This document shows positions 23,215 to 36,200 of a stretch of DNA of 64,000 nt, piece by piece (position 1 is the stretch's first letter; the number at the start of each line of letters is the position of its first letter). Source of the DNA: Colletotrichum lupini (Eukaryota; Ascomycota; Sordariomycetes; Glomerellales; Glomerellaceae). A program made the position numbers and the translations under genes. The stretch covers positions 1,736,001 through 1,800,000 of the forward strand of contig NC_064678.1 in assembly GCF_023278565.1 (NCBI RefSeq), written 5' to 3'. The notes beneath the pieces were generated by a model. It was not told the origin of the DNA. It did not search any database and saw only the letters and a program-made list of their open reading frames with translations.

Positions 23215-24693
23215 TCAGGATCTAGGGCCAGTGATACCGAAAGGCTGGTTTTGATATTTCTGTACATTGTTGCCCTTTGTCTCGGGATGCTCAACATCAA
23301 GATCCCATTGATCAGGCACTTCGAGACCAGCATCAAGATGATGCTTGTTAAGGAGAACCGATATGCCGTCTCGAAATAACCAAGGGTCGTTCGTCCTCCT
23401 CTGCCAGTCTTCCAATCTCGTTTGTAGCTCCTTCAGCACATCTTGATAGTCCAGGTCCTTTGCCAAGTTCTTGACTTCGTTGGGATCATTCACCAAATCA
23501 TACAATTCTTCTGCAGGGCGGAAGAAGTAGTCCTTGAGTTGTCTCTCGCCGATCATTTTTGGATTCTGATCCGCATTTCGAATATCTTCCCATGTCAGCG
23601 AGCCGTAAATATCGTTGGCGAAGGGAAAGTCAAGCCTCCAGGCAATATTGCGGTGATACTTGTAACGCCTGGTTCTGATGTAACGTGTTGGCCAATAGTT
23701 GGTGGACTCATGGAATGTGTGAGAGCCAAAGACATGATCCCAGTCGGCGAGATCGTGGTTCTCGTTGACGATGTCGAAGAATGAGCGACCGGCAAGCTGC
23801 GACTTGGCTTCGCCTGAGGCATCGCCTAAGATCCAGTCCAAGATTGTAGGCAGAACGTCTACATAAGATACAAGATTCGGGTTGACGGATGAAGCTGAAC
23901 CTGGAAGTCTAGCAATGAGAGGGAGCCGAATACCAGCGTCATACAATGTAGTCTTGGAGTTCAAGAAAGGAGGGCCATTGTCGCTCATAAAAATGACCAA
24001 GGTGTCCTTCGCATAGCCAGATTCTTCTAGCTCGTGAAGAATCATGCCAACGCCTTGGTCAAGACGGCTGATGGCTTCTGCATAACTCGCAAGCTCCTGT
24101 CGCACACCGGGAGTATCGGACAGAAATCCAGGAACGATCATGTCCTCCGGTCTGTACGTAATACTCTTGATTTTTTCGTCGACAGGTTCATCATTGCCGA
24201 AACCTCCACGCGTGCGGTCGCGGTGAGGATCATGGTATCCGACTGTGAGTACAAATGGCCGACCATCTTCCTTGGAGGCACTGAAGAACTCTGCCGCACG
24301 CTGAGAGGACCACCATACATCTCGCGTCAAGCTCTCGGCCCGCCATTCCCAGGGATATACCGCATCAGGCCCGACGTGGACCTTTCCGATAATTCCGGTA
24401 CGAACCCCGTTCTTGGCGAGCAGAGCAGGACCGGACACGATGTGATCAAACGTCATGAAGTGATGTTTTCCACTGTTGAGTCCGTACTGGCCATTCTGGT
24501 GAGTGTGAAGGCCGGTGTAAATGGTTGAGCGACTTCCACTGCAGGATGCGGTGCTTGCAAAAGCATTGTCGAATCTGGTGCCTTCGGCGGCGAGCTTATC
24601 GATGTTTGGTGTTTTAATGTAAGTACAGCCGTAGCAGCCGAGCTGTTTGCCCAAGTCGTCTGCGACGAGCAAGAGAACATTTCTTGGCGCCAT
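23215..24693 (-). CDS. Type I sulfatase (S1 family, N-sulfoglucosamine sulfohydrolase-like)
   Basis: Hydrolyses sulfate esters or sulfamates. 492 aa, one exon. The start chosen is MAPRNVLLLVADDLG at 24693; an ATG 21 bp upstream adds only seven residues. Metal-binding Asp pair at residues 12-13 (VADDLG); formylglycine motif CSGSR at 51-55 followed by TGLHTHQNGQYG; later KVHVGPD, GYHDPH, the metal-binding SDNGPP and KTTLYDAGIRLPL complete the sulfatase core. The third position of the CxPSR/CxSSR-type motif is Gly, while Cys and Arg, needed for formylglycine conversion, are kept. No signal peptide, so probably intracellular. The neighbouring ACS transporter on the same strand suggests import then desulfation of an organosulfur compound; this pairing is inferred. 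Confidence 0.92.
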   Translation of the reverse strand: MAPRNVLLLVADDLGKQLGCYGCTYIKTPNIDKLAAEGTRFDNAFASTASCSGSRSTIYTGLHTHQNGQYGLNSGKHHFMTFDHIVSGPALLAKNGVRTGIIGKVHVGPDAVYPWEWRAESLTRDVWWSSQRAAEFFSASKEDGRPFVLTVGYHDPHRDRTRGGFGNDEPVDEKIKSITYRPEDMIVPGFLSDTPGVRQELASYAEAISRLDQGVGMILHELEESGYAKDTLVIFMSDNGPPFLNSKTTLYDAGIRLPLIARLPGSASSVNPNLVSYVDVLPTILDWILGDASGEAKSQLAGRSFFDIVNENHDLADWDHVFGSHTFHESTNYWPTRYIRTRRYKYHRNIAWRLDFPFANDIYGSLTWEDIRNADQNPKMIGERQLKDYFFRPAEELYDLVNDPNEVKNLAKDLDYQDVLKELQTRLEDWQRRTNDPWLFRDGISVLLNKHHLDAGLEVPDQWDLDVEHPETKGNNVQKYQNQPFGITGPRS

Positions 24694-25992
24694 TTTTGTG
24701 AGCAAAATGACCAAGAGTTGAATCTGGGCTTGTTGAGGACGGGAGGATCAGATGCAGCCTGCGAAGTAGCTTGGAGTTGCACAAGACAAAGAAGTGTTGT
24801 CTCGCAAGAGACGCCCACGATGTCAGTTCGAACGCATACGAATGATGTGAAATTCAGGATTATGACGTCTTCACATATAATGATACCCTTACCGTTCTTA
24901 TCTAGTTGTACCCGAAGCAAAAGTACTCGAGATGCCGGTTTCCCGGCCGCCACACATCGTGTCTCTCCTCAGAGTGAGGCATCATGACAACCCACATTAC
25001 AAACTTAAAGTACGGTCCCACTCGAATTCTTTCACGACAATATTGATTGTCGGATGTCGGCAAGTGACAGCTCAAATTCCACCAATACCGTGAGTTATGT
25101 TCTACAATAGCTTCGGAAGCTTGGGGATAAGCCGGTCGAGAGTTGACTTGATCACGCAATCACAGGGGGCAACATTAGCTTGGCAGTTTTGGGAATTGCT
25201 TGCAGACTCCATGCCTTTTCCAAGCTAGTAGAACGCTTGTTTCACCAACACTTTTTGGTATCATTTCTAAAGCTCCGTTGCCTGGATAATTGGATCGTAT
25301 CCTCACTTGATGAACGCATGTTCGTCCCTCACTTCTCAGCTTTGACCCCAGCCGTCAAGGCCACATATTGATGGCATTCACCTGAAGCTGACAAGCTCTA
25401 GTCAACTTCCTTGGAAACGGTCTAGTCTACAACTAGACGAAAGCCCGAAAGGCTGTCAGACGGGGCTTCGGGATGCCCTAGATCTTTCCGCGATACCATA
25501 AACTTCGACATCACGAGGAGGGGAATTTCCCTCATGAGTCAATACTCGGCTGCTTACTATTGCTCAGGCTCCAAGCAAGCTTCAAGATCCTGATCGGCAA
25601 GCTCATCTGATAGAGCCCATATATCAGCGCATTGTGAATAAGGTCATCAAATGTCGTGATTTGAATGAAGGATTGTCCTTCTCTTCGAGATAAACAGAGT
25701 TAAAGAGACGTTCTGTTTGTATTTAATGCTCGCGTTTCACCTTTTTAGTAGTTGAAAATAAAGAACATTCTACATAAGGTAGGATTACTGTCACGTAACA
25801 GGGATAGTAATCGCATCTCACGAAGTGCCCGTCACGTGCTGAATCACGTGTCTATCTCAGACATCGTGTATATAGACTTTTTCCTTTTGTCTATTTCCAC
25901 TTTGATAGTTAAGCCACTTTTACCACACTCCGTATGCCCATTGCTGCGTGCCATAACTCGTGACAATTACTCTATCATAGCGAGATCAGACA
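24694..25992. promoter_or_regulatory. Divergent promoter region between sulfatase and GH28 gene
   Basis: 1.3 kb without a credible gene. The GH28 side has a TATATAG box at 25869-25875 followed by a pyrimidine-rich tract, about 120 bp before the start codon, and two CACGTG boxes just upstream. No clear TATA box was found on the sulfatase side. Confidence 0.5.
25832..25850. promoter_or_regulatory. Paired RTCACGTG boxes
   Basis: TCACGTG occurs at 25832-25838 and 25844-25850, 12 bp apart, preceded by G and A so that both fit RTCACGTG, the Cbf1-type bHLH consensus. They lie about 150 bp upstream of the GH28 start, just before its TATA-like box. The role is inferred. Confidence 0.4.
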
Positions 25993-27790
25993 ATGAAAGC
26001 CACTTACTTCTTAGGCTTCGTCTCAGCATGGCGGGCGGCAGCTCAGCTTACTGGTGCGGTCGGACCAACCACAAGTTTGAGCCAGAAAACAACAGAGTGT
26101 AATATCCTGAACTACGGAGCAGTTAACGATAACTCCACAGACGCCGCTGATGCCGTAGAGAAAGCTTTCAAGACATGCGTCCTACCTCACGCGGGAAGCC
26201 GGCTCATTGTCCCTGATGGCCAGTACCTGATCAAGCGCACGGTGATTCTGTCGAATGGAACCAATTGGGCTTTTCAACTCGACGGTCTCATTACCCTGGC
26301 GTACGGTGGCAACTGGACTGTTGATCGTGAGTTGATCTTGCAAGGCTTCGCTGGAGTTGGGCCGCTGAACGCAACCATCAACGGCGAAGGCGATGGCCAA
26401 TTTCTGCAGAACGGCATCACAATCATCAATCGTACGTTTCTTCTCCTCTCATGTCGTGAGAGTGACTAACACTGGTAGCCGTCGACTTCGAGTTTTACTC
26501 CAAGAATGGGAAGGGTGCCATTCAGGGTCAAGGCTACCTGTACAGAAACCTCGCCAAGTACGGAATTCAATGAACCACCCATTCACGATGATTGATATGA
26601 ATGGCATTTGCTAACGACTCGCAGCACTTTCCGTCCCCGACTGATCCGCCTGATTTCTCCCATCAACACTGCAGTCCATGATCTTATTCTGGTTGACAGT
26701 CCTAAGTTTCATATTGTCTTCGATTTTGCTGTCAACCTTGAGGTTTACCACCTAACAATCCGAGGCGCTAACCTTGGCTCATATGATGGTGTCGACGTAG
26801 TGGGCACGAATTACTGGATCCACGACATTGAGGTACATGTCCTGTACGATCCGATTTCGAGTCAATCGCCAATGTTGACTCGCTGCTAGGTCACCAACCG
26901 AGACGAGTGCGTTTCCGTCAAGAGCCCTTCTAACCATGCTTTGGTAGAGAATTTGGTCTGCAACCAAGCAGGATCTGGAATCTCTATCGGCAGTTTGAAT
27001 GTCTCTGCTTCCATCGCCAACATCGTAAGGATCATATCAGTCGTTTCTGGTTATGCCTACTAAAATTGAGCAGCATGCACGCAACATCAGCATCATTCAG
27101 GGAAACAACATCGCATTCATCAAGACATACCCTGGAGGCTCAGGGTATGTCACAAACGTGACATTCGAAAACTTTCGCTCCAAGGCATCTCTCTATGGGT
27201 TGGACGTCAACCAATACTGGCAAAACACATTTGAGCCAGATACCGGTGCTGTTGCTCTGAGCAATCTCGTCTTCCGCAACTTCTCCGGTAAGCCTTTATG
27301 TCGTAATCTGACGCGGGATTGATCATTGCTAAGAGTAGGAACCTAGGCTCCGTCGCCGATGGTGCTAAGCGGCCACCTTTGTATCTGATCGCTAATGACC
27401 TGACATATGCTACAAATGTTACTGTGGAGAAATTCAGTCTCTGGACAGAGTCTGGTACTAGCGTCGTCAATAAAATTAGCAACATCTTTGGCGCCGGAGA
27501 TAACTCTTATGGGACGGGCAACGGTATCAAATCACTTGCAGCTAAGGCGTCACCTGCACCCTACACCAGTACCTATACTATCACGGCATCACCGACAGGT
27601 TGGACGGCCCCTCCGTCGCCAACTTGGGCCTTGCCAAATACCGGATATGGAAGTAAGTCGAAACCGAATGCCATCACCCGCTGCTTTCCGCTAACATCCA
27701 GTAGCCGACGTCCCCATTCCGGTCTATACTCCGGCACCGCTTTGGAAGCCCGAAGGCGATTATGACAAGCATTATTGGGGGTCGTTCTGA
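25993..27790 (+). CDS. Secreted rhamnogalacturonan hydrolase (GH28)
   Basis: Pectin-degrading beta-helix enzyme that cuts the rhamnogalacturonan backbone. Seven exons: 25993-26431, 26479-26557, 26625-26832, 26890-27024, 27074-27287, 27347-27652, 27705-27790; 488 aa. All introns are GT-AG, 47-67 bp, most with a CTAAC-like branch site, and phases agree throughout. A signal peptide ends near AAAQ (about residue 18). The mature start LTGAVGPTTS, then CNILNYGA, FEFYSKNGKGAIQGQGY, VHDLILVDSPKFH, DGVDVVGTNYWIHDIE and VTNRDECVSVKSPS (Asp near 247, in the catalytic region) are strongly reminiscent of rhamnogalacturonase A. A Ser/Thr/Pro-rich stretch with ASPTGWTAPPSPTW precedes the end. The last intron has a tandem CAGTAG acceptor; using the first gives 489 aa. 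The product name rests on family memory, GH28 on motifs. Confidence 0.9.
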
Positions 27791-28691
27791 GAAATGTGGC
27801 TCCTCTTGCAGCATATGATAACCGTAAAACCATGATTTTAGGTTCTAATCAGACTCTTCACGCCTTGAGTCACCGTCAAGATGTAGCTAATAGTAGCCCT
27901 TGGACATACTATTAATATTTTGTTATGTATGCCTATGTCTAAATTTGGACAGATATCTAGAAGCATATAATCCCAATCATCGCACCTCCTCTTTAGTCAT
28001 TGTGAAAAGTTATCTTCCTTGCCTCGCCATGGTTCATCCCTACAGCAACTCGCAGGTGCTATAAATTCGGAAAGTCCACTTTGAGTACAACCTGAGTACT
28101 AATCAACTTCACGGTAGTATCGATACATGTAGTCTCGTCAGGAGCTTAGCAAGAGACAATTAAGTCTTTGCTAGGAAGGACCTCGCGATGATGATGAAAA
28201 GCATACCAAGGCTATCGTGTCAAAGTGATTAAGTAATGCCAGTGAAGGTCGAGACAGCATCGAAAGTTCTTCTACCTAGGCAGGAGGATTTGAGTCAAGC
28301 AGCATATCTGTAACAATTTCCTGGAACGTACTGTTGGCGCAATGTTTAGTTCAGACATGCTCCTACAAAATCAAGTTGGCCGTCACCTCGGATGAGCAAG
28401 GATCTGTCGCGTGTCTTTTGGTGCGAATACGGGACAGTCGAGCCATGAGTCCAAATCTTTTTTGCAGCTGAACAGGCATAAAAATCTAGTTGGACTCTTC
28501 CAAAGAGCCCAAACCTCTTATCAAAAGAGGATGGAACAAGGCGGTGGGACGATCGAACAAAGTTTCTGTATTCATTCGATAGTAGTACGTGGGTATCTTG
28601 GATCTAATCAAGCATGCTGATGCGAATAGCACTCGAGAGAAGCAAGGGATGCCATCGACATGTCCTAAATCCCGCAGGAACCATATCTTGT
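27791..28691. other. Intergenic region, no gene seen
   Basis: 900 bp containing the GH28 3' flank and the 3' flank of the small membrane-protein gene. Short frames on both strands lack coding character. Confidence 0.5.
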
Positions 28692-29408
28692 TCATACAGG
28701 AGATCCAGTGTCTAACTTGAGATCATGCGAAAGAAAGGTCTGATCCATTGCATGCAGTCCCACACCACTTATGCCAGACTTCTGTAAAATGGCTCTTTCT
28801 GCTCGATCCACAACTGTGGACAGTACGAATACCACGCTCGAGGCCCTGAACAGCAATAGTCAGAAGTTTTGACCCCCATATCACCCAGAAACAGAGACAC
28901 GTACCACGTAACCATCCCATACGCCAATGAGGTACGCCATAACGCAGTGTCGAGTTTTGAAAAGTCGACATAGCTACCAAGGTCCGTTAACGCACCATTA
29001 TGCGCCAAGTATTGTCGAGCCGCCGGCATGGTGGCGTAGAAGCAGAGACCCATTGAGTAAGCAGCAAGGCTCATTATCGACAAACGCGGATCCGATGGTT
29101 TGTTAAAGTCTGAGTTGATGAAGACCTCGATACCTAGGGCAGCGCACTGCCGAAGTCGACGTTAGGGTCGCCCAGTACTTGTGGAGTCTACCACTGGGGA
29201 CACAGTTACTAACTGCTATGATCATAGCGGCTTCCTTCATGTCAAGGAATGTTTGATTCGACACGTCATGATACTTTATAACGTTGCGGTACTCCTGACT
29301 TCGTAGCCATGCCGCGTAACATATTGTATACGTGGTAAATGAGAGGTTTGCCATCTGAAAGAATCGGATGACGTGTATCGCACCGCGGAAGAGAGTTCGG
29401 AGTGACAT
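28692..29408 (-). CDS. Hypothetical four-transmembrane protein
   Basis: No family recognised with certainty; the layout resembles fungal MARVEL-like membrane proteins. Proposed exons: 29408-29214, 29146-28905, 28845-28692; about 196 aa. Introns GTTAGT...GGCAG (67 bp, with CTAAC) and GTACGT...TTCAG (59 bp). Joined this way the product has four hydrophobic stretches: around IHVIRFFQMANLSFTTY, AAMIIACAALGIEVFI, LSIMSLAAYSMGLCFYAT and YGMVTWASSVVFVLSTVV. Alternatives: donor GTAACT with acceptor CCTAG for intron 1, which breaks the second hydrophobic stretch, or donor GTGTCT for intron 2, which gives a different tail ending at 28723. A second in-frame ATG lies at 29423. Transcript data would decide. 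Confidence 0.5.
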
Positions 29409-30058
29409 ATTACTCGATTGCATATGATGTGTTTTTGCAATTTGGTATCAGTCAAATGCACGAGAGCAATATCAGTGTCAATAGACTAGGTGTCAGCGGC
29501 AGGCTACCTCTATATAGATTGGCAAGATCCGGAGAATTAATTCGATGGGTACGAGCGGGCACTACCTGATGTTTGGTTACATCCGTAAATGTCAGCCGAA
29601 GTCGTCATGAGAGGTGGCCCGACTTAATTGCGTTAATGAAGAAGACTGTGTACCGCGATCTAAGCCCGCACCAGCAAGGCGGAGCGGTGTTCCAAGAGAC
29701 TGACTCGACCTTGGCACGCCCACGCTCCGAACGAATGGGATCACTGCCCTCTTCCGGCTGGATGCGTTACAGAACAAACCAACTGTGGTATTCCCGACTT
29801 GCGCGCAATGTCTCGCTACGCTTGGCACTATGGGCTTCGCGGCACGGTTGAATCTACCGCTACTCGCGTACCACGTTCATCCCATTCAGACATGAAAGAG
29901 TCTTCCACCTAGTTGCGACTGCGGACGTTGGCCAAGGCATACTCACCTATAGAGCTTTGATCGGTATATGAGGCCAAGATCACATCCTCTCCCCGAGCAG
30001 AATTTCTGCGCTATGTTCAGATGCTGGTTCTCCCGTTCTTTCAAGATCTGGCGCTAGA
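29409..30058. other. Intergenic region, no gene seen
   Basis: About 650 bp between the small membrane-protein gene and the third copia copy. A 92 aa plus frame and a 78 aa minus frame overlap at 29573-29851; neither resembles a known family. Confidence 0.45.
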
Positions 30059-30063
30059 GTAAC

Positions 30064-30266
30064 TGTCGGATTAGAAGTCCAATTCGACCGCGGCATATAG
30101 CCGACTGCGCAGGGGCCAATTGGGGGGCCCTATTTACGATTATCGTAGCCAGCCCAACCTATAGTTAGAACCTCCTTTTTATACCTATGCAGATATTTAT
30201 ATAGTTTAATTAATCTCTTCGTTAACTATAGTTCGAACTAACTACTTTATAATAGGGATACTAATA
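30064..30266 (+). repeat. 5' LTR of copia copy 3
   Basis: 203 bp; the outer half keeps several CCAATT, TGCGCAG and GCCAGCCC sites that other LTRs have lost to TpA. Confidence 0.92.
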
Positions 30267-33200
30267 TTAATTAGTAATTAAATTCTACTATCGTAGATCG
30301 GTAAGGTATCTCGATACGTAAAAAAGATAACTTCTTAATACCGCACGGGATAGGAAATTTATACTAATTAACCTTATAGAAGTAGATAAAAAAGGAGGTA
30401 ATTCTTAAATACCGTACGGAATTAAGTAATTATAGCCCTTTACTACTTACGAGAGGTCGACGTTTATTATATTAAACTACGTTAATTAACGGAACCGCTT
30501 GAGCGACTAGCCTTTTACTATTGCCCCGAGTAGCTTTTTTACTAAACGACTTTTCTATAGCCGGCCCGTAATTAGAAATTAACTAAAGAAGCTATTTAGA
30601 GACTATAGAGAGCACGAGGTTTAGGAGGCTAGAAGTATACGGGATAGCGGAAATCGGTAATTAATAAAGATCCTAAGACTAATTACTATATCTTCTTATA
30701 GTAATATAAACGTCTGCCGCTACTATTATTAAAAGGAACTATTAAAACTTACCCTTTTTTATTAAACAAAAAAGAGGATCTTAGTAAGTATAATAGCTAG
30801 CGATTTAAAAGGGTAATAGTAATAATTAAAAATAGTAAAAACAAGAGTAATAGTAAGATAACAAAAAGAAGTAGGAATTTCTTAAACCCCGATAAATTCG
30901 TTAAATAGTAAAAGTACGGATTTACTACGACCTACGCGCGGATTAAATATATCCTTATTAAAATTAAATACGCTAACGACTATTAATACGGGTATAAGCT
31001 AGAGCACGACCCTTAGTAAGTTAGGGTAAAGAAGAAGAGGATAAAACCCGATCCTAGATAGAATCCTAATCCTTTATAAGTAGGTAAAGATTAACCCGGA
31101 CTATTAGAGGATATGGATATATAGAATTACGAATTAGCTTAACGGCAAGTAAATTAACGCGGTATTAATCTATTTAACTAAGGTTTATAAAAAAAAGGGG
31201 CTATAGGGGTAACCCCTATTTTATAAGATTATAAACGACCTTAGCTACTAGCTAGATAAATAGTTCGCGAACGTAAGCTTAAGAATTGCGAAAGTAGTTA
31301 ATAAATTCCTTTATAGGCAAGGGGTATTATTAATATAATTATAATTACGAGAGCTATACGAAATACTAATGGCGATAATTATAGAAGAGGAATTCGTATT
31401 ATAGAACTAAGTATAGGTCGATAGAGCGTATAATCGCTTTAATAAATTTAAAAAAAGGGTAGACGACCTAGATTTCCTCCCTATAATTACTAACGGAAAT
31501 CTATCGTTATAAAAGGATATACCGGGGTAAAATATAATACTAGAAGTACGATAATTAATAATTCTACCTATTTTAATTTATAACTCGTTACCGCTACTAA
31601 TACGAAATTCGGCGCTAATCGGCTAATAAAAAAGGAGGTAAACGACCCGAAGTTATTAATAATACGTAGCGACGCAGGGTTCGTATATAAATATTAAAAA
31701 TCTAGTAGCGAATACGAGGTAATTTATAGACTTTAAAAAGATTTTCTTAAAAAAGAAATTATATTCTAAGGGGAAGTATAAGGTCTTATAAGAAACCCTA
31801 ATAATGTTTTATAATTATTATAAAAAAGTTAGAATTAGGGAATACTAGTACTATTTAGTAATTAATATCGTACTCGTAAGCAAAGCCTTTAATTATTATT
31901 ACGAAGTAGTACGTAATCTCGATCGAAACGACTTCCTTAGTATAATTAACATAATCTAAAGCCGCTTCGAGACCTATAATAAGAACCTAGAGCTCCTATC
32001 TAAGTTACGAGCGATTTTTTTTATATTTATAACTAGGATAATAGAGGGTAAATCGCGAGTAAAGATCCTTAAAGAGCTTATCGATCGAATCGATAAGCTA
32101 ATAAAAACTTAGCTAAATAAGGGGATAAACGAGCGGAAAGTTAAATATTTTTATACCGTAATCTAGCGTATATTAGAGGTAAAGATTACCCTATACTAAG
32201 TACTTAAAGACTACGAGACGCTCTACTCGAGGCTAAGATCTAGTTTTAATATTAAGGTAAGAATACTATACTAAACCTACCTCTAAGCGTACGACGGCCC
32301 TTATTAATAATATTAGGTCGATTGAACGTATAATAAAAAAGGAAAAGAGGCTAGATACGGTAATCGTTAGTAAAGAGGCCTAGATTCGTTAAATAAGTAG
32401 AGATTTAACTTATAAGTAAGGTAATAGAAGAAGTAATACTATGTTTATAAAAAGGATAGATATTAATTAAGTAACTACTTTAAGGAAGAGCGTACTAAAT
32501 TATATAAATAGTATAAAAAGTCGAGGGTAGTAGACGGTAAAACTAGCCCTCGTCGGTTTAACTAATTCCTCGTTATATATAAAGGCAGATCTAGGGGTAT
32601 AAAACCTAGCGACGGTAGCTAAAGTAGCGGCCTAAAGTATATACCCCCCATAAGAGATTTAAAAAATAAAGAAGATCTTACCCCTTATACTAACGAATTA
32701 GATTATAATAAAATTAAAGATATTAATTACTCTTTTTTTACCCCGTTAGCCTTTAAAGGATATACGAGGCTAAACGAATAGAGGGTAGTAGAAGCTCTTA
32801 ATAAGTAGGCTTTTATATACGAATAGTAAAAGAAGGTCCCTTAGATAACGGATACGGAGGCGGCCGAAAGGGCAAATTTAATATAGCCAAAGCCTATTAT
32901 TTTAATAATTAAAAAGAAGACGCTATCTCTCTTAATATTTAAAAAAAAAAGGATATAGTACTAAGCATATTTAGCGGTAGCTAGAGGGGTCCTTTTTATA
33001 CTACTTAGATCCCTCGAATACTAAGCTCGTATAGATATTTTATACGAGCGAAAGGTACGGCCTAAATAATTTCTATAAGATTATCCTAGATACTAAGGTA
33101 TTATAATAATTAATTAGAAAAAAAGGGTAATTCTAGGTACTATAAAAGATCGCGCTAGTAACGCTTAATACGTTAATAGCGGGTATTATAAGGATTAGTT

Positions 33201-36200
33201 TTAGCCTAGGTAAGGAAATCGTCGCCCTAAGTATAATAGAAGTAGAGACGTACTTCGGAACGATAATTTTCTATATTTTACCCGTTAATACCCCATTTCT
33301 CCTATGTTTAAAAGATATAGATTAACTAGGTATTATATTCGATAATACGAAGAATAAAATCTCTAGTAGTAAGTACTTCGAGATAGTTAAATAACGATGG
33401 GGGTATATATTTATAAAGCTTATTAACGATACGAAGTCGATTAATTACCTAACGAAAAGTAAGCTTAAAAAACTATATTAGAGATTCGGGTACCCGTCGG
33501 TTACGAGGCTATATAACCTCTTAAAGTAATTAAGTAATAATAATATTAAAATAGGGGCGCTAGAGTAGTTAATAAAAGTATGTTACTAATATTAGATAAA
33601 TGCGCAGAGCCTATGTAAATTTAAGTTTAAATTGCGTAATGAGCTTAACTTTAACTAGGAAATCGTTATCGATATCTTCTACTTAAATAGTTAGTTAGTA
33701 CTATATATAATCGACGTAGCTATATCCTTTTAAATAGGGCAATTCCTTTAAGATTTATGAGTAAAGATAGTATAGGCAGCCCTACGAAAAAGCTAGATCG
33801 ATATATACTAAGGACCGCTAGATAGTATTAAAACCGACGCTAGTACTAGCTTTAAGTCGGTAGAATTTAGGGATAATACGACGGCCTATAGTATATAGCT
33901 AAAAGTCGTACCCGTTAAAGCGTACTATAGTATTAAAAAGGTAAAAAGGGTATACTAGTAGTTAAAAAGGGCGTTTAGAATTATTAAAGAGGAAAATCCG
34001 GATTTTACTAACGACGAATGCTTTTAAATAGTACTTAAATACTATAACGATACTATAGGGCCTAACGGACTTATACTAACGCTATTAATATTTAGAGTAT
34101 ATTTAAGAACGACCTTAGCCTCGCTACCGTCGCTAGGCATAAGCTAACGAGCCTAAGTAGTTAAAAAAGTAATACGGGTACTACGCGAGGTAAGTATAAA
34201 AAGGTAAGTTAACGAGGTAATTACTACGCGTAATAGGCCCGATATAGGGGATAATCTAGATATATTACTAAATTCGGATATACGAGTATAGCGCGAAATT
34301 ACTTAATAGTAGACTAGGCTATATAAGTTAATTTTTATTAACGAGCGCTCTTATATAGTCGCGAGAGATCGCGACTAGCTACTTAAAGTATTAATTGTAG
34401 TAGTTAGACCGTATTATATAGATCCTAACGAGGTGATTTCTAACTTATAAAAAGAAGAAAAGCTAGGGGAAACTATATAACCCGTAGTAGAGGTATAGGA
34501 AATTATTTTTAATAAAATCGTCGTAGTAGTACTAATAGACGACGAGGAAGAGGATATTGCTAAAAAGGTACTAATATTATTAGCGAGACGTCGTAAAAGA
34601 CTACGACGGTAAGCCCTAATATAATAATTTTTTACTAGTAACGAGGTAATTAATACTTTTTATATAGTAAAAGAGAAAGCCGATTTCGAGCTAGCGGTTA
34701 AACTACGTAAAAAAGGCGTAATTATAACTATTAAAAAGCCGTATAAGGGATTAGATCTTATCGAAATAGATACTCTTTACGATCGAGGAGTCTATCGATT
34801 TATCTTATATAACTTAAAAAAACATATAAACCTTTATATATTTAAATTATAAATAGTTCGTAAGATTAAAGGGAAAAGAATACCCTAGCCGTACGAGAAG
34901 TCTAGATACGTAATTTAGGGGTACGGCGACGTTAAAAAGGCGACGCTGCTTATATAATCGCTTATTATATAGCGCTATAACTAACGATTAATAATAGTAC
35001 TAATAGTATCGCTACGGAAGAAGGGATACGAGATTTAGAGCCGTAATATTACCTAGGCCTATACTTAATCGGCCATAGGGCTTATAAGGAGAATCCTAGC
35101 CTATTTACTAAAGGAAATAGCTAGTAAGTATTTAGAAAGTACGATTATTAAAGTGCTTAAGCCACTATATAGGCTCATAAAATCGGGCACTTATTAGTAA
35201 GCTACTTATTACGATTTTTATATTAATTAACTATTAATAGTTACCTCTACGTATAACCCGTGCTTACTAATCGCGGAGTACGAAGGCGACTAATTTAGGA
35301 TCGTTAGAATATAGACTAACGATATATTAGGCCTATCCGATATTAATTTTATAAAAAAAGAGGATAAGGAGCTCTAAAAAGCGGGCTTTATAATAAAGCT
35401 AAAAGAGGTCCTTATAATAAATACCCCCCTAGTATTTAACGGCGGGATTTTTATAATCGAAAGGGAAACCGTCGTTTTTTAATAAAAGGGGTAGGGCGAG
35501 AAGATTAACCTCGTCGATCTAAACGTAACTAATATTAAAAAGCGGTATAAGGCTAAGCTTATATAAGGGGTATATATTATAAGTATTTATTAGCCCGAGG
35601 TAACTTTTAATTACGCTAGGGTAGCGTAGGCTATAGATCTAACTAAACGAGACGTTAAGGTACTTAATAAGTAGCTTAAGTAGTAATAAACGAATCTTAA
35701 TCGAGGTCTCGTTTACTACCCGATTAACCTTACGATAAGTAAGCTCTACGTCTTTATTAATAAGTTATTTATAAATAATAACGACCTTATTTCGTAATTA
35801 GGGTATATTATTATCTTAGCTAACGAGAGTATAGGCGAGAGCGAATTTACTATATATAGTAATATAATTTACTACTCGTTAATTAAAAGTAAATAGGTAA
35901 TAAGAAGTATATTAGTATTAGAGGTCTATAGTATAGTTAATAGCGTTAACCTCTCTTACGCGATTTTAATAATACTAAGGAAGATTACCGATCGAATTAG
36001 CCTTTTACTTATTCTAACGGTTATTTATATAAATTCCTACTCGCTATACGAATACCTTATTAAATTAAGAACGACGAAGGAAAAGAGACTTATAATCGAT
36101 ATTATAGCCCTTAGGTAATCGTACGAAAGGCGCGAGATACTTAAGATCCGTTAGATTAATAGTAAAGATAACTTCGTAAACGCTTTTACGAAAGTAGTAC

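Noticed and set aside
8043..29408. Secondary-metabolite gene cluster (P450, reductase, MFS transporter)
   Set aside because: No polyketide synthase, peptide synthetase, terpene cyclase or other backbone enzyme is present, and a 7 kb retrotransposon separates the P450 from the transporter.
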